A DNA stretch of 64,000 nt from Mycoplasmatota bacterium (GTDB taxonomy: Bacteria > Bacillota_I > Bacilli_A > Haloplasmatales > Haloplasmataceae), in contig CP074573.1 in assembly GCA_018394295.1 (NCBI GenBank), forward strand, positions 434,001 to 498,000. Direction: 5' to 3'. Under the pieces are notes generated by a model. That model saw nothing but the letters and a program-made list of their open reading frames with translations. It did no database searches and was not told the DNA's origin. Numbering within the stretch: the first letter of the stretch is position 1; the number at the start of each line of letters is the position of its first letter. The position numbers and the translations under genes are program-made. Positions 18,299 to 27,652 of the stretch are shown here, in pieces.

Positions 18299-18934
18299 TT
18301 AATATAATTTATTTTTTATAAACTCAATTAGGGATTCACGGTCATTCATATTTGTCTTACTATAAATGCTTGAAATATAATTCTTTACTGTTCCTTCAGA
18401 TATATATAATACACTAGCAATATGTTTATTACTAAATCCCTCTCTTATTAAATCAATAATTTCTAATTCACGTGCAGTAATATTATAATTTTTCATTTCA
18501 TTTTTTCTTTTTTCTTGATTCATTAATTTATTGGCTAATACTTGTGCCACTTTAGCAGGCATAACATATTGACCAGAATAAACATCTCTAATATTAGATA
18601 CTAGTTTGTCGTATTCTATATCTTTAAATAAATAGCCACTAGCACCATAGCTAATTCCTTCAATAATATAGTCTTCATCATCAAATGTCGTTAGCAGAAT
18701 TATTTTTGTTTCTGAATTAAATTTCCTAATTTCTTTTACAGCCATCACGCCATTTAAATTAGGCATTCTAATATCCATGAGTAATACATCAATAGGATAT
18801 TTTCTGCATATATCAATCGCATCAAATCCATCTTTACCAAGAGCAACAACATGGATATCATCATATTGACTTAAAATAACCTTTAATCCTTCACGCATTA
18901 AGTTTTGATCATCTATTATCGCTATTTCAATCAT
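18299..18934 (-). CDS. NarL/LuxR-type response regulator
   Basis: A 211-residue regulator: receiver domain (acidic pair in IIDDQ, phospho-Asp in VLLMDIRMP, Thr in LLTTFDDE, Lys in LFKDIE) and a C-terminal LuxR-type helix-turn-helix (NITARELEIIDLIREGFSNK). The start is the ATG at 18934 with GGAAGG upstream; it overlaps the kinase stop by 8 bases. An in-frame upstream ATG at 18976 would extend into the kinase gene and lacks support. It likely controls the FtsX-ATPase-FtsX operon downstream. Confidence 0.92.
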   Translation of the reverse strand: MIEIAIIDDQNLMREGLKVILSQYDDIHVVALGKDGFDAIDICRKYPIDVLLMDIRMPNLNGVMAVKEIRKFNSETKIILLTTFDDEDYIIEGISYGASGYLFKDIEYDKLVSNIRDVYSGQYVMPAKVAQVLANKLMNQEKRKNEMKNYNITARELEIIDLIREGFSNKHIASVLYISEGTVKNYISSIYSKTNMNDRESLIEFIKNKLY

Positions 18935-20108
18935 TTTTTCTTCTTCCTTCCAAAGGTATAAAAACCTGTATTCCAAACCCTTTTTCTATACCATAGTGAA
19001 ACTTAATTGTCCCATTTAATTCTTTAACGCGTTCTTCCATCGCATTTACGCCAAATCCTTTATTTAAAAAAGAGGTACCATCCCCATTGTTATCTAAGTT
19101 TAATTCTAAAAATGTATTATCGATGGATACATTAAATAAAAAGGTGCTAGCATTTCCATGCTTAATCCCATTGGTTATTCCTTCTTGTAATATTCTGTAG
19201 ATACAGCTTAAAATCGGATTGTTTAGTTGATTTAATTTATTATCTATTTGATAATTAATTTTCACGCCGGTATGGTTTATTGTATTATCGATTAAATCAT
19301 TTATTTCTTTTAAATAATTAATGTTATCCTTTAATGTTTTTACAGATGTTCTTAAGTCATACAAGCCTTTACGTACTAGTTCGATGGCTCCTTTTATTTT
19401 CTCGTTACCCTCATATTTTTGTTGTGTAAGCATCAACTTTCCTACTTCTAATTCTACTAAAGCAGTTGTAAGTGTATGGCCAACTGTATCATGCATGTCT
19501 CTTGCGATTTTATTTCGTTCCTGGATTATTGTTAAATTCTCTAATTGATTATAAGCTTTTAATAGACTATTATGCGTATGCTCAATATCTAGATTTTTTA
19601 AGGTTAACTCAGTTTGCATCTCTTCTAACTTGGTATTTTGGTCAATTATATTAATAATTAACATAATAATAACTACAATGAGTAAAAAGATACTCACCTC
19701 AGATGATATGGTTTGAATCAGGATTGTAGCATTACTCAAGTGAGAAGTTTTAATAACTATATTAAGGACTAATAAGAAAAAGAAAAGAATAAGTGATAAG
19801 TATTTAGTATAAACTCTAAAGATTTGGTATAAAACAATAAAATAGAAATTTCTTATACTATTACCGACATCATAAATATTGATATAAGTGATTAATAGGA
19901 TAGTAGTGAGTGTTAATAAACTAAAGAAATAGATTTTTTCTTTGTTTCTAACTAGAAATAATTCACTGTAAATGATAAAACCTGTCACTATACTTGTTAT
20001 AACTAAAATCCATCCCATATTTTCAATATTTTCCCAAACAGTAAATAGTTGGTTTGTAAATAAAATCCCAATGATAATATATAAAATTCGCTCATCTACT
20101 TTGTTCAT
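18927..20108 (-). CDS. NarL-family sensor histidine kinase
   Basis: A 393-residue membrane kinase: six hydrophobic segments in the first 165 residues with little extracellular domain, a coiled coil, the HisKA_3 phospho-acceptor motif ERNKIARDMHDTVGH, and an HATPase domain with EGITNGIKHG, NLDNNGDG and GFGVNAMEERV. Lack of an outer sensor domain is like the intramembrane-sensing kinases paired with ABC exporters (LiaS, BceS classes). AAGGTG precedes the ATG. Cotranscribed with the response regulator. Confidence 0.92.
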   Translation of the reverse strand: MNKVDERILYIIIGILFTNQLFTVWENIENMGWILVITSIVTGFIIYSELFLVRNKEKIYFFSLLTLTTILLITYINIYDVGNSIRNFYFIVLYQIFRVYTKYLSLILFFFLLVLNIVIKTSHLSNATILIQTISSEVSIFLLIVVIIMLIINIIDQNTKLEEMQTELTLKNLDIEHTHNSLLKAYNQLENLTIIQERNKIARDMHDTVGHTLTTALVELEVGKLMLTQQKYEGNEKIKGAIELVRKGLYDLRTSVKTLKDNINYLKEINDLIDNTINHTGVKINYQIDNKLNQLNNPILSCIYRILQEGITNGIKHGNASTFLFNVSIDNTFLELNLDNNGDGTSFLNKGFGVNAMEERVKELNGTIKFHYGIEKGFGIQVFIPLEGRRKND

Positions 20109-20307
20109 AACTACACCTTTATAATTTTTTAATCACTTAATTATAAAACTTTTTACAAAACTTAGCAAATACTCTTTTTAAACTTACTAGACACGTCAAA
20201 AAGAAATATTAAATAAACCAAATATAATTATGTAATATTAGTTGCATCTATGGTTTTTTGTATATAAAATGGTAATATAAAGGTATAAATCTTTTGGAGG
20301 TCATATA

Positions 20308-21414
20308 ATGATTGAGTTACAGGAAAGATTAAATAAAATTAACCAGGAGTTAATGATTAAACAATCAAAAAGATTAAATAATCAAATCCCAATTAGTGTG
20401 ATTGAAACAGCGATTAAAATTGCTGGAAGTGCTCCATCAGGTGCTAATCAACAGCCTTGGACGTATGTATTGATAAATGATACATCAGTTAAACAAAAAC
20501 TAGTTGATAGATTAGAAAATGAAGCATTAAGGGATTATACTTTTATCATTCTATTATTTAAACAAAATCATGGAGTAAAAATAAATGAAGATGGGACTAT
20601 AGAAATTGTTAAACATTATTATGCACATGATTCAGTTTGTTTATCAGCTGGAATGTTGGTAGGTGCCTTTCATTACGCAAATATTACTTATGATTTATTA
20701 CCGATTAACAAAAAGATAAATGATATTTTATCAAGACCCAATCATGAAACAGCTATCTTATCCTTTTCAATAAAAGGAATAAGTGATAATTCAGATGAAG
20801 TGACTTGTAAGATAATGGATTTTTATGAAATTATAAAGGGGAGAAGAAGTATAAGACGCTACAGTAATCATAAGTTTAATGAAGAAATAATCAGACATTC
20901 AATTAAACTTGTTGATAATATACTAAGTAGTCAATCTCATTACTTTGAACTTGTTTCTGACAGTTCATTAAAACATAAAATAAGAAAGGCATCAGAAGAA
21001 AATGAGAAGCGACTATATGAAGAATTGATTTCAGAAGAATGGAAGAATGCGTTGAATCCATTGAAAACCAATTGGCAAAAATCCCATTTAACAGAAGCAC
21101 CTTATCTCATTATTGCTTTTAGTAGAAAACATGATAATGTTTCAAGTAGAAAACAACAGAATCAACAAATCATGGATTCGAAAACAATGACAGGGATTGC
21201 AACGGGTCTTTTAATTCAGATATTACACTATATTGGATTATCAACACTCACTTATACGCCTAGTCCAATGAGGTTTTTAAATAGTATATTAGATATACCA
21301 AGTCATTTAACACCAATGATGGTTTTACCTATCGGGTACAAAGACAAAAGTTATCAACTACCTGACATAAAAAGAAAAGAATTAGAAGATATCCTAATAA
21401 AATTTAAAAGATAA
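20308..21414 (+). CDS. Two fused nitroreductase-like halves in one chain
   Basis: A 368-residue protein. Residues about 25-165 carry the flavin-side motif GSAPSGANQQPWTYV of iodotyrosine-deiodinase-like nitroreductases but lack the usual RRSxR start and a middle segment. Residues about 170-360 carry the start motif FYEIIKGRRSIRRYS and the central EEWKNALNPLKTNWQKSH and EAPYLIIAF region but not the SGANQQPW motif. Standard nitroreductases are homodimers of about 200 residues with FMN between subunits, so this may be a one-chain pseudo-dimer with one complete composite FMN site. TTTTGGAGG precedes the ATG. Confidence 0.8.
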   Translation: MIELQERLNKINQELMIKQSKRLNNQIPISVIETAIKIAGSAPSGANQQPWTYVLINDTSVKQKLVDRLENEALRDYTFIILLFKQNHGVKINEDGTIEIVKHYYAHDSVCLSAGMLVGAFHYANITYDLLPINKKINDILSRPNHETAILSFSIKGISDNSDEVTCKIMDFYEIIKGRRSIRRYSNHKFNEEIIRHSIKLVDNILSSQSHYFELVSDSSLKHKIRKASEENEKRLYEELISEEWKNALNPLKTNWQKSHLTEAPYLIIAFSRKHDNVSSRKQQNQQIMDSKTMTGIATGLLIQILHYIGLSTLTYTPSPMRFLNSILDIPSHLTPMMVLPIGYKDKSYQLPDIKRKELEDILIKFKR

Positions 21415-21498
21415 CTACAAAAAAGTGAGTTAAATTATATTTGATATTTTTGTTAATATACAATATAATTATAAGAAATAAGGAAAGAGAGTGTAGTT

Positions 21499-22035
21499 AT
21501 GAATATTGAGACAATATTGGCAGATGATAAAACATCAAACATTATTAGAAATTTATATCCGTTATACTTATATGATTTATCAGAATTTAATGGTACGCTT
21601 CCTAATGAATATGGGATTTATGAAGATGAACCCGTTAAAACATTAGAAGAACAATATCATGTACAAGACTTATGGTTTCAAGAACCAGGTCTATTGTATC
21701 CTTTTATCATCTTTAAGGATAAGCTACCAGTAGGTTTTGCTTTAGTTTCTACCGGCAAGTATTCACCTAAAACGACGGATTATTATTTGTATGAGTTTTT
21801 CTTACTTCGACCATACCGTGGGGAAAATATCGCTGAAATAGCGGCAAAACAAGTATTTGATAAATTTAAAGGGAAGTGGGAACTTTTTACTCATCCTACC
21901 CCATCAAATATAAGAGCACAATCATTTTGGCAGAAAACGATTAATCATTATACATCAGGAAATTTCACGAGAGAAAATGGTCCAACTTTTGATGGTGAAA
22001 AGATAATATTTAGATTTAGTAATAATATTGATTAA
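21499..22035 (+). CDS. GNAT-family acetyltransferase
   Basis: A 178-residue protein of the GNAT fold: PFIIFKDKLPVGFALV for the central strands, YEFFLLRPYRGENIAEIAAKQVFD as the acetyl-CoA binding motif A region, and NIRAQSFWQKTINHYT near the end. It resembles the COG5628-like predicted acetyltransferases. Substrate unknown. Its terminator, shared with the convergent DUF441 gene, is split by the IS3 element that starts 36 bases after its stop. Confidence 0.82.
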   Translation: MNIETILADDKTSNIIRNLYPLYLYDLSEFNGTLPNEYGIYEDEPVKTLEEQYHVQDLWFQEPGLLYPFIIFKDKLPVGFALVSTGKYSPKTTDYYLYEFFLLRPYRGENIAEIAAKQVFDKFKGKWELFTHPTPSNIRAQSFWQKTINHYTSGNFTRENGPTFDGEKIIFRFSNNID

Positions 22036-22055
22036 TATATACCATAATGAATAAT

Positions 22056-22070
22056 AAAAGGAAGTCCATA
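22056..22070 (+). terminator. Left half of an intrinsic terminator split by the IS3 element
   Basis: AAAAGGAAGTCCATA (22056-22070) would pair with ATATGGATTTCC plus T run at 23557-23573 if the IS were removed, giving a 13-bp stem with a central TA and one G-U pair. It lies 21 bases after the GNAT stop, and the right half lies 21 bases beyond the stop of the convergent DUF441 gene. Confidence 0.75.
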
Positions 22071-23556
22071 TGATATTATACCTATATAGTAGACACTAAA
22101 TAAAAAGGTGTTGGCTATGTAGGTATTTTATTTTATAATAAATTTAGATAACTAAGGGAGATGTACTAATGAAGAAGAAATTAAGAATTAAAGATTATAT
22201 AAAAAAACATAGAGATGAATTAGAAAAGAATCCCTATGTTAGGAAAGTTGGTAAGACAATCCAATATGCACCTGAATTTAAAATTAAAGCAGTTGAGTTA
22301 AAGAAAAAGGGAGTATCTATAAGAGAAATATTTGAAAGTCATGGATTACCCTATAAAGAACCTAAAAGTAATACTTACATAACAAACTGGACTAAACAAT
22401 ATGAAGAAAAGGGAAAAGAATCATTTTTTAATGAATCAAGAGGTCGTAATATAAATGGTAAATCAGGAAGACCAAAGAAAGAAGCAATAACAGCTGATGA
22501 AAAAGTATTAATACAGGAGAAAATAATAGAAGCGCAAAGGCAGGAGATTGAAGCATTAAAAAAGCAATTATGGCAAGGAAGGAAGGTGAAAATAAAAGAA
22601 AATAAATATGTTCCAACTCAATTAGTATTTCAATTTATCGATGATTTAAAAACTAAAATTAATGTACCAATACAAACATTATGTAAATATTTTAATGTAT
22701 CAAGATCTGGTTATTATAAATGGATTAAATCTGCTAACAAGAGAAGACAAAGAGAGTTACAAGACAAATCAGATTTTAAATTAATAAGTGATTTGTGGGT
22801 AAAAAATAAAGAATTTGGATATCAAAGAATTACAATGCATCTAAGAAATGATTTAGGTGTAGTAATGAACCCTAAAAAAGTTTATCGTTTAATGAAAAAG
22901 AATGGTATACGTTCTACAGTAAGGATTAAAGATCCCTATAAACATTTAAAAGACTCATATAAAAATCATCATACATTTGAAAATGTATTAGATAGAAATT
23001 TTGATGTTGATGAACCTGGTACAGTATTCGCGACTGATATCACATACTTAATTTTTAATGGTTATCGATATTATTTATCTGTAATTAAGGATCTTTGTAC
23101 ACGTGAAATTGTAGCTTGGAAAGTATCTCAAAATCTAAGTCTAGATTTATCGTTAGATGTAATTAATCAACTTGTTGAAAGATATGGAGAAGAAAATCTA
23201 AAAAATACCTTAATCCATTCAGACCAGGGTTTACATTATACTAATTCAATGTATGTAAATAAACTAAAGGAATTAAATATTATTCAATCTATGTCACGTA
23301 AAGGTAATTGTCTAGATAACGCAAAAATGGAGACATTTTTTGGACATTTCAAAGACGAGTGTGAGTATTATGATGCTACTGATATTAAATCATTGAGGTT
23401 TATATTAAATGATTATATGAATTATTATAATCATAAGCGTTATCAATGGACATTAAAAAAGATGGCCCCTGCGCAATACAGAAGCCATCTACTAGCAGCA
23501 TAAAATATTAATATATTAACTTTTTTGTTTCTGTCTACTTGACAGGTATAAGTTCA
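22071..23556 (+). mobile_element. IS3-family (IS150-like) insertion sequence, apparently intact
   Basis: 1486 bp. The left end begins TGATATTATACC and the right end, read inward, TGAACTTATACC; both continue to AGTAGACA, giving imperfect 25-bp inverted repeats with the typical TGA/TCA tips. The flanks show the 3-bp target duplication ATA (22068-22070 and 23557-23559). The left end continues into a weaker hairpin ending at about 22130 (GGTATTTTA), which could stop incoming transcription. Confidence 0.9.
22169..23503 (+). CDS. IS3-family transposase, OrfA and OrfB in one frame
   Basis: A 444-residue transposase. The N-terminal part has helix-turn-helix and a coiled-coil region (EKIIEAQRQEIEALKKQL), matching OrfA; then HTH_21-like SRSGYYKW and the DDE integrase core with ATDITYL, LIHSDQGLHYTN and SRKGNCLDNAKMETFFG. 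All three catalytic acids are present. In most IS3 elements OrfA and OrfB are joined only by a programmed frameshift; here they are one continuous frame. GGGAGATG precedes the ATG. Confidence 0.92.
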   Translation: MKKKLRIKDYIKKHRDELEKNPYVRKVGKTIQYAPEFKIKAVELKKKGVSIREIFESHGLPYKEPKSNTYITNWTKQYEEKGKESFFNESRGRNINGKSGRPKKEAITADEKVLIQEKIIEAQRQEIEALKKQLWQGRKVKIKENKYVPTQLVFQFIDDLKTKINVPIQTLCKYFNVSRSGYYKWIKSANKRRQRELQDKSDFKLISDLWVKNKEFGYQRITMHLRNDLGVVMNPKKVYRLMKKNGIRSTVRIKDPYKHLKDSYKNHHTFENVLDRNFDVDEPGTVFATDITYLIFNGYRYYLSVIKDLCTREIVAWKVSQNLSLDLSLDVINQLVERYGEENLKNTLIHSDQGLHYTNSMYVNKLKELNIIQSMSRKGNCLDNAKMETFFGHFKDECEYYDATDIKSLRFILNDYMNYYNHKRYQWTLKKMAPAQYRSHLLAA

Positions 23557-23573
23557 ATATGGATTTCCTTTTT
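23557..23573 (+). terminator. Right half of the terminator split by the IS3 element
   Basis: ATATGGATTTCC followed by TTTTT; complement of the left half at 22056-22070. It also faces the end of the minus-strand DUF441 gene. Confidence 0.7.
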
Positions 23574-23593
23574 AAAATATAAGTATGATTAAG

Positions 23594-24064
23594 TTATTTA
23601 AATATCATAACAATAAAATCTATTATGGAATATAACATGAGTGCAATTCCACTACCGATTAAAGGACCTGATGCAACACCCTTAAAAATTATCATTCCAA
23701 TAATGATACCTACTAAAACAAAGGTAACAACATCAGGTGAAGAACTCATCATCTCAATACCAAATTTCGCAAAATGAGTTACTAAAACACCAGCGAAAAT
23801 CGCTACCCATGCTCGCCATGTGGTAATTGCTTTTAATAGATCGTGATAAGTAATATCACCTTTTGCTATTGGAATAAATGCATAGATAGTAATTAAAATA
23901 ATTCCATATTTAATACTAAATTTCTTGATGGTTGTTAAAGTCTCATTATTTAATTTTAATAATACCATTCCGATTAAAACTAAAACAGCGATAATAATCG
24001 TTTGATTTTTACTAAATATTCCTAATAGTAGTAAAACAGCTAATAAAATTAATTTTTCATACAT
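23594..24064 (-). CDS. DUF441 (YtwI-like) membrane protein
   Basis: A 156-residue integral membrane protein with five or six hydrophobic segments covering nearly the whole chain. The DUF441 hallmarks are PIAKGDITYHDLLKAI, AIFAGVLVTHFAKFG, VLVGIIIGMIIFKGVASGP and LIGSGIA. The function is unknown; Bacillus YtwI is the best-known relative. It is convergent with the GNAT gene, and the IS3 element has separated the two halves of their common terminator. Confidence 0.88.
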   Translation of the reverse strand: MYEKLILLAVLLLLGIFSKNQTIIIAVLVLIGMVLLKLNNETLTTIKKFSIKYGIILITIYAFIPIAKGDITYHDLLKAITTWRAWVAIFAGVLVTHFAKFGIEMMSSSPDVVTFVLVGIIIGMIIFKGVASGPLIGSGIALMLYSIIDFIVMIFK

Positions 24065-24230
24065 TTTAATCTATTTTCCTTTCTATAAATAAGTTTTATT
24101 TAACGAAGTTTATTTTTTAATCAATAATAACGAAAAAGAATAAATTTCTAATATAATCATATTGAAACAACTTTGATTTTGATGTAATATTGTATTGTTA
24201 AGCACAATTTAAATATTAAAAGGGGAACTT

Positions 24231-26225
24231 ATGAATTATTTAAGAGAGAACAAAAAGTCAATCATATTAAGATTATTTATTACAGCAACTTTATTATTAG
24301 CGATAAGACTCATTTTCTTTTTACAAGATGGTACGAGCGATTTAGTCGAAAGTATCTTGATATACATGATTGCTTTCATTAGTTTAGGCATTGTTTTCAT
24401 GATTTTATTACCAGTAAAACAAAGCCCTAAAGAATTTTTTATGAAATATAGAGATATATTCATTTTATCAATCTTTATTTTTTATTCAGAAATGTTGTTT
24501 CTATATGACAATCAATTAGAATATTCTGCTGTTACTATATTTATTATAATTCTTATCATTTGTCTTATTGATATCATTGCTTTATTATTACCCAATAGAG
24601 GTAAAATGATATTTATTATTTATATTTGTATCTCATTACCATTATATTTAATTGCTCAAGATATTTATTTTGAAATATTTAATGATTTCTTTTCATTTAA
24701 AGAAATTGTCTCAGTTGGAGCTGGATTAGAATATACAAATGGTGTTTTACATTTCCGCTTTATTCATTTTTTACTGATTATTTCTGCGGTTTTTTCAATT
24801 TGTATATTAATGATGTATAAATCAAAAAATCAGATTAAGTTAAATAAACAAACAGTTACAATATTTAATATTCCGTTACTATTTTTTCTGTTAGTGAATT
24901 TAAATGCAGAATATCCTGTTAAAACAGCACGCCTTTATTTATCAGATCATTATTTGTATACTAGTGTATATAGTAATAAAAAATTTGTTTCACGATTTGG
25001 TGCAGTAAACTATTGTGTAAGGGATTTTTTCAATTCAATTTTCCCAGAACGTGTAAATAAACAAGATGTTAAAGATATTGACAATTATTTTAAAAATAAT
25101 CCTAAAATTCATTTAGAAAATGATTATAGTGGTATTTTTGAAAATAAAAATTTAGTTTTCGTTGTAGCTGAATCATTTGATAGTATCGCAATAAATGAGA
25201 CCTTAACACCTAATATTGTCAAATTAAAGAATGAAGGGATTAATTTTAACAACCATTATGTTCCTGTGTATCCAAGAACCACTTCTGATAGTGAAATTAT
25301 TTTTAATACCAGTGTCATTCCTTCAATTGTAGATGGTCCTACTTGTTATAATTTTAATGAAAATTCTTTTTCTCATTCACTCGCAAATTTATTTACTAAT
25401 AAAGGATATCAAGCAGATGCATTTCATAGTAATGAAAAAGAATTCTATACAAGATATAAGGTTTACGACGGATTAGGATATGATAATTTCTATGGTCAAT
25501 ACGAATTGGGACTTAGTATGTCTGATAAAAGATATGATTCCATTTTTATGAAGAAAAGTCAAGACTTAATCTTAAAAGAGGATGGAAAATTTTTCAGTTT
25601 TATTACAACATTAAGTGGTCATAGTCCTTATAATTTAGATAATCTAGCGGTTAGAAAACATTATGTTGAAGTAAATAAATATTATGGAAATACAATACCA
25701 ACAGAAGTAAAAAATTTTATCGCAGCTCAAATGGAAGTAGACTTATTTATAGGTGAATTATTCAAGGATTTAGAAAATAAAGGAATCCTTGATGACACGG
25801 TGATTGTCTTTACTGGTGATCACTATCCGTATACAATGGAAAGTTCAACTTACGAAAACTATAAAAATGTTAAGGGTGAATATTTAAAAAATCAGACGCC
25901 ATTATTTATATGGTCTAGTGATATAGAACATAAGACCATAAATAAATTATCATCTTCATTTGATGTTTTGCCAACACTAGCCAATATGTTTAATTTAGAT
26001 GCTAATTATACTTACTATTTTGGGAACGATATCTTTAGTAGTAATTATCAACCTATTGTATATTATAAAGATTATTCTTGGTATGATGGAGAAAACTATG
26101 TGCGTGATGGAAAACTAAAAAGTGGAAATGGTGATCCTGAGTATATTCAAAAAACTACAGATATGATTTATGAATATTTTGATATCGCTAAGAAAATTTT
26201 GAGAACAAATTATTTTAAAAAATAA
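24231..26225 (+). CDS. LtaS-like lipoteichoic acid synthase (alkaline-phosphatase superfamily)
   Basis: A 664-residue membrane enzyme that would transfer glycerol-phosphate from phosphatidylglycerol to a growing lipoteichoic acid chain outside the cell. Five transmembrane helices occupy about residues 10-225; the extracellular sulfatase-like domain follows, with VVAESFDS, the presumed catalytic Thr in YPRTTSDSEIIF, TLSGHSPYN and VIVFTGDHYPY as metal-binding segments. AAAAGGGG precedes the ATG. Length and order match LtaS. It is monocistronic. A phosphoglycerol transferase with another acceptor is possible. Confidence 0.88.
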   Translation: MNYLRENKKSIILRLFITATLLLAIRLIFFLQDGTSDLVESILIYMIAFISLGIVFMILLPVKQSPKEFFMKYRDIFILSIFIFYSEMLFLYDNQLEYSAVTIFIIILIICLIDIIALLLPNRGKMIFIIYICISLPLYLIAQDIYFEIFNDFFSFKEIVSVGAGLEYTNGVLHFRFIHFLLIISAVFSICILMMYKSKNQIKLNKQTVTIFNIPLLFFLLVNLNAEYPVKTARLYLSDHYLYTSVYSNKKFVSRFGAVNYCVRDFFNSIFPERVNKQDVKDIDNYFKNNPKIHLENDYSGIFENKNLVFVVAESFDSIAINETLTPNIVKLKNEGINFNNHYVPVYPRTTSDSEIIFNTSVIPSIVDGPTCYNFNENSFSHSLANLFTNKGYQADAFHSNEKEFYTRYKVYDGLGYDNFYGQYELGLSMSDKRYDSIFMKKSQDLILKEDGKFFSFITTLSGHSPYNLDNLAVRKHYVEVNKYYGNTIPTEVKNFIAAQMEVDLFIGELFKDLENKGILDDTVIVFTGDHYPYTMESSTYENYKNVKGEYLKNQTPLFIWSSDIEHKTINKLSSSFDVLPTLANMFNLDANYTYYFGNDIFSSNYQPIVYYKDYSWYDGENYVRDGKLKSGNGDPEYIQKTTDMIYEYFDIAKKILRTNYFKK

Positions 26226-26260
26226 ATATTAGTTACTATTAAAATAGTTATTAATTAGGT

Positions 26261-26303
26261 AAAAAAGAGATGTCTCTTTTAGTATGAGACAATCTCTTTT
26301 TTT
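26261..26303. terminator. Bidirectional terminator between LtaS-like and aminopeptidase genes
   Basis: AAAAAAGAGATGTCTC (26261-26276) pairs with GAGACAATCTC plus T run (26286-26303), with a one-base bulge, between convergent genes. Confidence 0.75.
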
Positions 26304-26306
26304 CAT

Positions 26307-27536
26307 CTAATAAACAAAATTTCCATTATCAAATATTGGAATTTCTTTATTATCATGGGTTATACCAGTGATTTTTAAATCAGCAGTACCAAACATGAAA
26401 TCTTCATGGTTAATTGAGTGATTTACACCATGTTTTTCTAATTCTTCCTCAGTCATGTTATCACCATTTTTTATACAAGATGGGTAAGCTCTACCGATTG
26501 CTAAATGACAAGATGCATTTTCATCATATAAAGTATTATAAAATAATATATTAGATTTAGATATAGGTGAATCATATGGCACAAGTGCTACCTCACCTAA
26601 ATAATGAGAACCTTCATCAGTTTCAATTAATTCTTTAAGTGAATCATATCCTTTTTTTGCATTATAGTCAATTATTTTACCATCTTTAAAGGTAATCGAA
26701 AACTCATCGATTAATTTTCCATTAAAATTAAGTGGTTTTGAGCTGTAAACAATACCATTGACACCGGTTTTTTTAGGTAATGTGAACACTTCTTCTGTTG
26801 GCATATTTGCGATAAATTCAATTCCTTCTGGTGTAAATTCAGATCCAGCTAACCAAATATGTTCTTCTGGTAATTCTACTTCTAAGTCAGTTCCTAAGTT
26901 ATTTTTAAACTTAAGCATTTTAAAATTATTAGAATTTAAGAAATCCATGCTTTTTTTCAAATTAGTTTTGTGCTCTTCCCAAGCTTTAACAGGATCTTCT
27001 TGGTTAACACGCATTGCATTTAAGATTGCATCCCATAATTTAGAGACAGCTTCTTCTTCATTAACATCTGGGAAAACTTTTTTTGCCCAAGATACCGTTG
27101 GAATAGATGCGATACACCATACATTTTTATTGCTCATTAAACGGTCGCGGTATTCTTTTACTGCCTTATTGGCTACTTTTTGATAACGAACCATTTTAGA
27201 TGGATTTACTTCTTTAAGTAATTCTGGGTCGCTAGCATCGATTGTAAGAAATGCAGCCCCCTTACGAGCATATGAAAGATGAAACTCTTTTAACCACTCA
27301 GGAAATTCATCAAATATCTCATCATTAGCACTTAAATACTTCATTTTTGTTGATAAATCATCTTCCCATCTCATAATAACTTCTCTTGCACCTTCATCAT
27401 AAGCAACTTGTGCTACAATTCGAGCAAATTCAGCACATTCAATGGGAGCTCTAACAATGAGCGTTTGGTTTTTTTGAATATTAATTCCCATTTTAATTAA
27501 GAGTTGTGCATATTTTTTTAAAGTTAGATTATCCAT
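26307..27536 (-). CDS. M29-family metalloaminopeptidase (AmpS/PepS-like)
   Basis: A 409-residue cytoplasmic aminopeptidase removing N-terminal residues from peptides. The M29 family is recognised from MDNLTLKKYAQLLIKMG, RAPIECAEFARIVAQVAYDEGA, the Glu-rich substrate side (WLAGSEFTPEGIEFIANMPTEE), the metal-site segment SHYLGEVALVPYDSPIS, NENASCHLA-type DENASCHLAIG and NHEDFMFGT. The length is standard. GGAG lies before the ATG. Transcribed alone toward the shared terminator. Confidence 0.92.
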   Translation of the reverse strand: MDNLTLKKYAQLLIKMGINIQKNQTLIVRAPIECAEFARIVAQVAYDEGAREVIMRWEDDLSTKMKYLSANDEIFDEFPEWLKEFHLSYARKGAAFLTIDASDPELLKEVNPSKMVRYQKVANKAVKEYRDRLMSNKNVWCIASIPTVSWAKKVFPDVNEEEAVSKLWDAILNAMRVNQEDPVKAWEEHKTNLKKSMDFLNSNNFKMLKFKNNLGTDLEVELPEEHIWLAGSEFTPEGIEFIANMPTEEVFTLPKKTGVNGIVYSSKPLNFNGKLIDEFSITFKDGKIIDYNAKKGYDSLKELIETDEGSHYLGEVALVPYDSPISKSNILFYNTLYDENASCHLAIGRAYPSCIKNGDNMTEEELEKHGVNHSINHEDFMFGTADLKITGITHDNKEIPIFDNGNFVY

Positions 27537-27652
27537 ATTAATCTCCTTTCATTTTACTATCCATAGTATAACATATTTTCCCATTTATTAACGAAAAACC
27601 TTGATACTTATTAAATATTATTTATAATTAATGATGTAGATAGGAGATTATT

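Noticed and set aside
26758-27183. 141-residue plus-strand open frame inside the M29 aminopeptidase
   Set aside because: Opposite strand of a well recognised gene; no promoter, ribosome site or motif.
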